DNA of 64,000 nt from NCBI RefSeq assembly GCF_905147045.1, contig NC_065911.1, positions 6,820,001-6,884,000 on the forward strand, read 5' to 3'. The number at the start of each line of letters is the position of its first letter. Position 1 is the stretch's first letter. This DNA comes from Nymphalis io. Its lineage: Eukaryota > Arthropoda > Insecta > Lepidoptera > Nymphalidae. A program made the position numbers and the translations under genes. The notes under the pieces were generated by a model. It saw only the letters and a list, made by a program, of their open reading frames with translations. It did not search any database and had not been told where the DNA came from. Shown here piece after piece: positions 58,201-64,000 of the stretch.

Positions 58201-61200
58201 AAAAAAAACAACTTAAACGAAACAGAACAGCCAATGATGAAGGTGATTGCATTTGATTTAGAAAAAGACCTAAAAATACCGTGGTCACACATTTTTGAAA
58301 ATTTGATTGAAATGCTTTTAACGCAAAATTAAGCGAAACTAAAGATTACAAAACGATCGCAAACGTGACAGTGTCGAGTGACTCGCCGCAAGCGTGCCGT
58401 GTGGGAGTCAGGCACGCTAGGCGCTAACCGCTAGAGCGCTAGGGCTAGACTAGGGCTAGGCTAGGCTAGGGCTAGGGCTAGGGGTGGGTGTACCGTGAGC
58501 TTCCGTCGCACGCAGCGCGCCGCCAGCCGCCGCGCCCGCCACTACACCTCCGTCTCCAACACCGGCCGAGGCTGCCAACAACATCTCTCTACGACGCGCG
58601 GCTCGCCCCATTCGACACCGTCCTACGCCACGCAGCCCTAGCTTTACAACCGCTCGCCCAGATATGGGACAACCCTCACACTTTGCCCCCTCTTTATAAA
58701 AACCCGAGACGACTATGAGATCGATATACCCAGTGGGAATATCGTCACCCTTTGTTCGTCTGAGCATAGTACGAGGATTTGCTCGTCCGACGTCATCTAT
58801 GCAATTGAAAACCATTGCAAGGTAAAACCGCCGTTATGAATTAATTAAAAGGCTCAATATGGCCACATGATGCAGAAAAGTCAATGGAGTGATGAGACGA
58901 AGAAATATTGCTCAGAGAGAAAGAATCCTGAAATTCATAGACATACCCAAAAGTGCTGGCTTTTAATTAGCTTGATAAAAATATGTTGGATTTGGATAGC
59001 TAGACACTATTAATGGAATCTAAATTTTTAAGTTTTCATAAGAATATCATTCCAAATAATGCTTATTTCATAATTAACTAGTTCAAAAAATCAATGATTG
59101 GTCAAATAAATATTCGCAGTAAATAAAAAAATAAAATTAAAACCTCGTATTCGGTTTCGAAAACATGCCATTGTATTTAAAAAGTTAATATAATGAATCG
59201 AGACGAAACAGATGACGTCGGGACGATCAAAAAAATTTTTTTAAGTGTCCCAAAAGTATTATTAAAGAAAAAAATTGTCCCCATATCTGTCGTAGCTACA
59301 AGCAGGCCAACACGGAAAAACAGACTGTTTATAGAGTATACATGTAATAAAAAAAATTGGTGTCTGTACATGGAAAATTATGGGACAATTAGTGTTTGGC
59401 GATAATGTAATCGACGATGTTATCAAATTTATAAGTCGTGTCCGTTCGTCAAAATGGCTCTAATGAAGTATTGGTGAGACGAAGAATTTATTTCAACCGG
59501 CTTTTCACAGTTTAATTTCACAGATAATACCATGTTTAGGGTCAGAGAATCGGCCAGGGAGTTGAGATATACATTGAGTTTTTAATATCTTGTATATACA
59601 TATACATGCACACGCAAGAAAACGCGGGCCCAGCTGGTAACTAAACAAAAATAGAATTGTGTCGGTGTAACATGAGGCATGTTCGCGGCCGTACGGCCAG
59701 TGTCACGGTGATAGAGATATGACTTGAAGTGCCAACATAAAGTAACAAAAAATAAACATAATAAGAATGAGGAACTCAAAATTATAAGAGGAGTCGAATC
59801 GAGGCCTCAGCTACCCTGTAGATCAACTGCTACACTACGCCTACACAACGCAGGGGAATGACACCTAGAGATGCTTGGACCAGGGTTCACTACCAAGTAG
59901 TCGCCGTCATAACACCTAAAATATGCCAAAGTAAAATGGCTTTAACGTCATTCACGTATTTACCATGATTTCATTATTTATATGTGAATTTTATAGCATA
60001 TTTTAAATTTTAATCTATTTCAAATTCCATACGTCTCTATGGTGGTGGCTCGCGTTTACTATCTCGCACGTTTTTAGTATGGATCTTTGATGTTAACACA
60101 CACTTAAAAATCTAACATGCCATTTTTTTTATTTTCGTATTATACATCCAATTTCGGGAGCCAAGGAGGAACTTGCCTACATATTTAGTTCGTGTCGATG
60201 TTAAAGCTGTTCATTTTTATTTTTATGTAACCGTAAAAATAATAAATCAAATCGTAAATTAAATCAATCGTATTTATATTATCTGTTAACGTATTGGAGT
60301 TAATGATAAAGCCATAACATCAACACAAAAAGTTAGGAAGCTACACAAATTCACTTCAATTTTGGTTATGTTTCATTTTAATTCGGAACGTGTTATTTGC
60401 TACGTGATACTCACCAAACGCCGACTCTGGCACGATGTTCTTCTATATACATAATACATACGGACACTACAACAAGCCTAACAAAATACGGCAACATAAC
60501 ACAATGAAGGCATCTTTCCAACGGCAAGGCAAGCCAAAACTACAGACATATAACTCTTCGCTGTCCAGTTTGACGCTTACACCCCTGACTGACAACATAC
60601 CCCCGAGACACGGCTCAAAAGGACATACACATACAAAAGAAAAACAAAACAAAAACAAAAACAAAAAAAAAACCAAACAAAAACACATAAAAACATTGAC
60701 AATACAACGGCAAAGGAATGAGACGGGTTCGACCGACGGTTAAATTGGTTAGTACGGCGAGCAATCACGGCATGCTCTAATTGGTTCAAAACTATTTATA
60801 TTTTTTTCTTTCAAGAAATATCCACGCCACACTCAAGTAAATTAACGTACTCTTAACGGCAGTAACTGAACACGATCAGATATAAAAAAAAACATTAAAA
60901 CAATCAAAACATTCGATAAAAATATTAGAATTGACAAGTTACTGCTCATTGATATCGGTAACGTATGTTAGTGGTGCGCCGTGCGGACCGACAGCGGGTT
61001 CGTAAACGAACGGCGTTTCAACTCATTCATTCAAACAGAGCTGGGTTGCTTTGGATCAGTAGCGAGGATGTATCGGGTTGGCGTTTCACAAGCAAAAAAA
61101 AACACTATTCATTATAATATAAATTAAAAAAAAACATACAAAAAATAGTAAAAACAAAATTAAAAAAATAAATAAAAATCAAACAGTCAGTATGACTAAA

Positions 61201-63349
61201 TAAAAGATAGAGAGAAAAGAGACAGTCATATTCATATCGCGATGTGGTTTGATGTTGAGTGATAGTATCTTTCGGGATATAGTCATAGTAACTGTTTGAG
61301 GATACGCAATGAGGGATAAGTAACATCGTCACAGCCTACATAAATCGCATGCCAATAGGGTGAAGTGGGGGGAGGCGGTACAGTCAACTCAGGTTATATA
61401 AGTGATAAAAGAAATAACTATCGGGAAGCGTCAGACTGTATTTCGGTACTGCGGTACTGAACATGCATGGCCGTAACACGCGATGTTTAGACAAACTAGT
61501 GTACTTCTAACTGGGCTGGGCCCGGTTTCATGACTTCCAGAAAGAGACAGTAATACGTGAGTGAAAGAGAGAGATATATAGACTGAAAGGTAAAGTCGAG
61601 TTAAGATATTGAAAAAGCACGTAAGAGTCAAGGAACAGGATGTCATGAAACCAGGTTTGAAATTAATAGTTTTAAGATAAAATCTATTTTACATTGTTCG
61701 ATTGCCAATTTCGTATTTATTTTATTTAATATTACTTTAATAATATATTAAAAATTATATCAATAAAATTAGCGATCGAACAATTTGTTCACTACGTTAA
61801 TGGGCCAAAATAATATAGCGTAACTACTCATTACTCTGTAAAGTGTTTCTCTGTGGGCTTGGAAATAATAACAATCGAAATAGAACAGAAGTACAGGAGA
61901 GTGAAAATAAAAAACGAGTTTTGAAAGTATAACAAAAAAAAAAAAAAAACAAAAAACTTTAATGAAAAAAAAAAAAAAAAAAAAAAAAAAAACGTACGTT
62001 AAGTCTGAAAGTTTGAATTCATTATCGATAACTTCTTTAACTCGTGTCGTTATACGTTACGAACTGTGAATAATCCGGCTTACTGTACCAATAAATCAAA
62101 AAATGTGTAACAAAATGAATTAGCGTTCTATATAATCAATTGTTCTATGACGGTCTATATATATGATATATGCATAGTATTGAAAAATGGTGGTTAATCG
62201 ATTTGTATGCAAAAATAGGTAAAATATATAATTATATATATGTATATATAAATGGATCAATAATATCGACTTAGCGTAGGATGCCCACGGTATCCGCAGT
62301 GTTGACCTGTTGATACTTGATACTGCTAGATTTAAACAGTACTGCTGTAACCTCAAAACTTATCCCTCGTTCATTTAATACACGAACACTTTCTGCCACT
62401 TCTATCATTATATTATTTATTTTCATTTTCATCATAAATCGTAACTGCAACAAGTCTAGTTAATTATGAATCAATAATAAAATTATAAAGTATTTTTTTT
62501 TTTTTACAATTACGATAAATGATTTTTTCTCAAAATTTTATATCAGTTACTGTTTTTTTAATAACCATCATTTGCTGAAGTTAATTTAGTTTCCTTAAAC
62601 AAAAATTAATGTTTAAATTATTCATGTTTAAAATTACAAAAGATGGTTATGAAAAAAAACCCTAACAATAGTTATTTAATCGATCTTTAATAAAAATAGT
62701 TATATAAATAACTATATAATAATAACCTTTTGAAAATATTGCGAACAAAGAATGTACCCACATAATTTGTTTTGCGTTTCAGCACAATTTAAGCCCAATA
62801 TAACTTTTCGGTAAAGCAAATTTTCCCACATTAACCCGGTAACCATATCAGACGCCATTTTGTTTTGTGGAGAATGGCGTTTGATACGATAAGACTGATT
62901 TTGCCAGATAAGCTTACACGAAACGGGCGAATATGTGACGACGAAAATGTATTAAAATTATTCTAAAATTATGATCATTTTTAAGAAAAAATAAACCAGA
63001 CAGCTATATTTTTTTTAATCTGAGAATAAATCTAAAATTAAATATTGGAAATAAATTATTATTTTATAAAATATCTTTACGAATTAGGAACTATTTTTAA
63101 ATAAACTTTTTTTCTAGTATATATATCTTTGGTACTTATTATAAATCTCAATAAGCTGACTATGTATCCCCCTACCGCCGTCACACGCTCGCCCCCCCCC
63201 CCAGCCGCCCGGGTGGTCGTACCTGTGTCTGCAGGCGCGTGAGTCCACGTATCCACAGTATCTGTCCGGCGCGCGGCTTCTTGTCGAGGTCTGCATCGTA
63301 GTCCGGTCCGGGCTGGATGGTCTCCGGGTCGGGCTGACCGCGACCCCAA
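49053..63349 (-). CDS. PMCA: Plasma membrane calcium-transporting ATPase, 3' end with alternative terminal exons
   Basis: The exon at 63349-63223 encodes the end of the pump's last cytosolic tail, WGRGQPDPETI, then the first half of the calmodulin-binding site, GQILWIRGLTRLQTQ. Its donor leaves phase 0. Three downstream exons with good acceptors begin in phase 0: 57630-57460 (LRVVRAFKST), 54848-54714 and 49271-49053 (IRVVNAFRQG). Two of them continue the calmodulin-binding peptide, as do the C-terminal splice variants of animal PMCA. The protein is a P-type ATPase that exports calcium across the plasma membrane; calmodulin relieves autoinhibition by this tail. The catalytic part lies right of the window. 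The family assignment is very strong; the choice among terminal exons is inferred from splice phase. Confidence 0.9.
49372..54713. other. PMCA intron region, no further gene recognised
   Basis: Mostly AT-rich. Moderately GC-rich islands lie at 50100-50480, 51100-51300 and 51640-51780, but no frame there has convincing splice sites or a recognisable domain. Short frames such as 49582-49782 and 51377-51595 are unsupported. Confidence 0.4.
54714..54848 (-). CDS. PMCA: Candidate PMCA terminal exon C (lacks the second half of the calmodulin site)
   Basis: A strong acceptor (TGTTGTTTTGCAG) opens a phase-0 frame of 44 residues starting QKADILAGRR and continuing IFVNNYLAEHRRISVQSGG, ending SHQSDD and stop. 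It sits on the PMCA strand between the two other terminal exons. The conserved VVxAF segment of the calmodulin site is absent, so this isoform would have a shortened regulatory tail. It could instead belong to an unseen gene on this strand. Confidence 0.55.
   Translation of the reverse strand, partial: QKADILAGRRIFVNNYLAEHRRISVQSGGSSLPALSPVSHQSDD
54860..57100. other. PMCA intron and possible 3' UTR of the exon A form
   Basis: A G run lies at 55220-55232. The part 56800-57459 directly follows the exon A stop and is GC-richer, so it is probably its 3' UTR, with a possible poly(A) signal near 56517. It contains an inverted repeat at 56836-56873 and one at 56133-56165, described separately. Confidence 0.35.
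56133..56165. repeat. Perfect 10-bp inverted repeat with YY1/Pho-type cores
   Basis: GCCATTTTGT at 56133-56142 and ACAAAATGGC at 56156-56165, separated by 13 bases. GCCAT is the core bound by YY1/Pleiohomeotic proteins. It lies in a PMCA intron. Confidence 0.6.
57460..57630 (-). CDS. PMCA: PMCA terminal exon A, tail ending TETTIF
   Basis: The acceptor reads TGTTGGTTGCAG. It encodes 56 residues starting LRVVRAFKSTLEDLEERLSA, the conserved second half of the calmodulin-binding site and its extension, and ending PRTETTIF. Thr at -2 with a hydrophobic last residue is PDZ-ligand-like but not the usual Val/Leu. It is the first terminal exon after the constitutive one and is likely the main form. 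Confidence 0.88.
   Translation of the reverse strand: MRVVRAFKSTLEDLEERLSAHSAAGLRSRLRAAPPDIAYIDADDVPAAPRTETTIF
57640..62270. other. PMCA intron: low-complexity DNA and repeat debris
   Basis: GC-rich up to about 58050, then AT-rich. A CTAGGG-type array lies at 58430-58484. A tRNA-like SINE head on the minus strand is at about 59790-59855 (CGATTCGACTCC as a B-box relic). CAAAA-rich sequence is at 60640-60690, and long A runs at 61930-61992. No exon with convincing splice sites was found here on either strand. Confidence 0.4.
58430..58484. repeat. Short CTAGGG/CTAGG tandem array
   Basis: Irregular alternation of CTAGGG and CTAGG units with a few variants (CTAGAC, CTAGAG), in a PMCA intron. The units are not the insect telomere repeat TTAGG. 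Confidence 0.8.
62271..62444 (-). other. PMCA: Possible fourth PMCA terminal exon (D)
   Basis: It is the first phase-0 open frame after the constitutive exon, 779 bases away. An acceptor (GACTTGTTGCAG) opens a 57-residue frame starting LRFMMKMKIN and ending TADTVGILR. The composition is protein-like in its second half (VAESVRVLNERGISFEVTAV), but the pyrimidine tract is weak and no known domain is seen. Confidence 0.25.
62852..62880. repeat. Inverted repeat with YY1/Pho-type cores
   Basis: ACGCCATT at 62852-62859 and AATGGCGT at 62873-62880 with a 13-base spacer. It is similar in kind to the pair at 56133-56165 and also lies in a PMCA intron. Confidence 0.6.
63223..63349 (-). CDS. PMCA: PMCA constitutive exon with the first half of the calmodulin-binding site
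   Basis: 127 bases. The acceptor ends CGTCAG, and two bases are supplied by the previous exon. It encodes WGRGQPDPETI, an acidic linker, and KKPRAGQILWIRGLTRLQ followed by TQ, then the donor CAG|GTACG. The motif QILW-x-RGL-x-R-x-QTQ is diagnostic of PMCA. The intron right after the donor has a run of ten or more C (G on the minus strand). Confidence 0.92.
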
Positions 63350-64000
63350 CTGACGATCGAATGTCAAAATTAATAAGCAGATTCTTATATAGACTTAAAT
63401 TATATGTAGTTTCTGGTAGAGCAAGAAACGCCTAGGGCTTGGAACATAAACAACTGCTACGAAAACCGGGTAAGAAATATACCAGAAGTATATTATAAGG
63501 AGGGCTTTAGGCAAGTGGCCGACAATATGTCTATCGAATATTATTCAAGTATTATACCAAAATATTACGCTGACCTCAAATTATATACAATAAGGACAAG
63601 GCAATAATGGGATAGATAGAATTTAATATACCATTTCTTCATCAATGTTTTGGTATTACCGGCTATCACTGATAGACCCGAGCAAAATTGAGAGGGACTA
63701 CTAGTTAATCTGTTATAAAAGTCAAACAACAAACGTATTGCTGTTATAGCACAGATGCAGCAGAAGAGATGAATTCTACTATTAGATCTATTTGCTTGAA
63801 AATTTTGCATTATAAAAAAAAAACTTGGTGTCAACAATGACGTCGACTGTTAAATATTGATACTGTAAATATACATTTAAAAATCTGATATATCAATCAA
63901 ACTACATTTAAAAAAATATACGAACATAAAAACACTTTTTCAAGAGACGAATTTGAGCTGATCAAAAATTACTGCTATCGTAATTTTAATTTTACTATTA
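63350..64000. other. PMCA intron to the window edge
   Basis: AT-rich with no coding signal. It should be the intron leading to the upstream transmembrane exons of PMCA, which lie beyond the window. Confidence 0.5.

Noticed and set aside
60435..60743. 102-codon Lys/Asn-rich frame
   Set aside because: Its second half is an AAAAC-type low-complexity run without coding features.

Overview
The window looks like nuclear DNA of a moth or butterfly (Lepidoptera). It is AT-rich, with compact GT-AG exons, intronless small heat shock genes, and several dispersed repeat families of the kind that crowd lepidopteran introns: tRNA-headed SINEs and a polyadenylated repeat, called family A here. It also holds Tc1, Tigger-like and Ty3/gypsy debris. 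All names rest on reading the sequence; no database search was run.

Layout. (1) 1-2355, plus strand: the last six exons of a receptor tyrosine phosphatase, covering most of its second phosphatase domain (probably Ptp69D). (2) 2356-12840: about 10 kb without genes, with two Tc1 transposase relics, a 5'-truncated non-LTR retrotransposon and a Tigger-like MITE. (3) 12845-16195: two divergent alpha-crystallin small heat shock genes; the second has a signal peptide in place of the usual N-terminus. (4) 17531-20719, minus strand: a five-exon gene whose exons add up to a THAP DNA-binding domain plus a ZZ zinc finger. (5) 21968-35840, plus strand: a 21-exon gene of 1485 codons whose exon phases all agree. 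It encodes a large Lys/Ser-rich, probably nuclear protein that I cannot name, with a Cys/His island, an RVSF motif and a proline-rich C-terminus. (6) 37417-43669: a Ty3/gypsy-type LTR retrotransposon with both LTRs and a CATA target duplication, but a damaged interior and a nested non-LTR insertion. (7) About 47100-64000, minus strand: the 3' end of the plasma membrane calcium ATPase gene (PMCA). One exon carries the first half of the calmodulin-binding site, and three or four alternative terminal exons are spread over 14 kb.

Most interesting points: a family A repeat that shares a 3' stem-loop with the CR1/jockey-type LINE in the same window (a likely SINE-LINE parasite pair); a small heat shock protein that appears to be secreted; a THAP-ZZ protein; PMCA C-termini that keep or lose half of the calmodulin site and end in different PDZ-like tails; and a symmetric 75-nt cassette exon in the large nuclear-protein gene. 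I saw no prokaryote-type system (no CRISPR, no operons) and no rRNA or functional tRNA gene.
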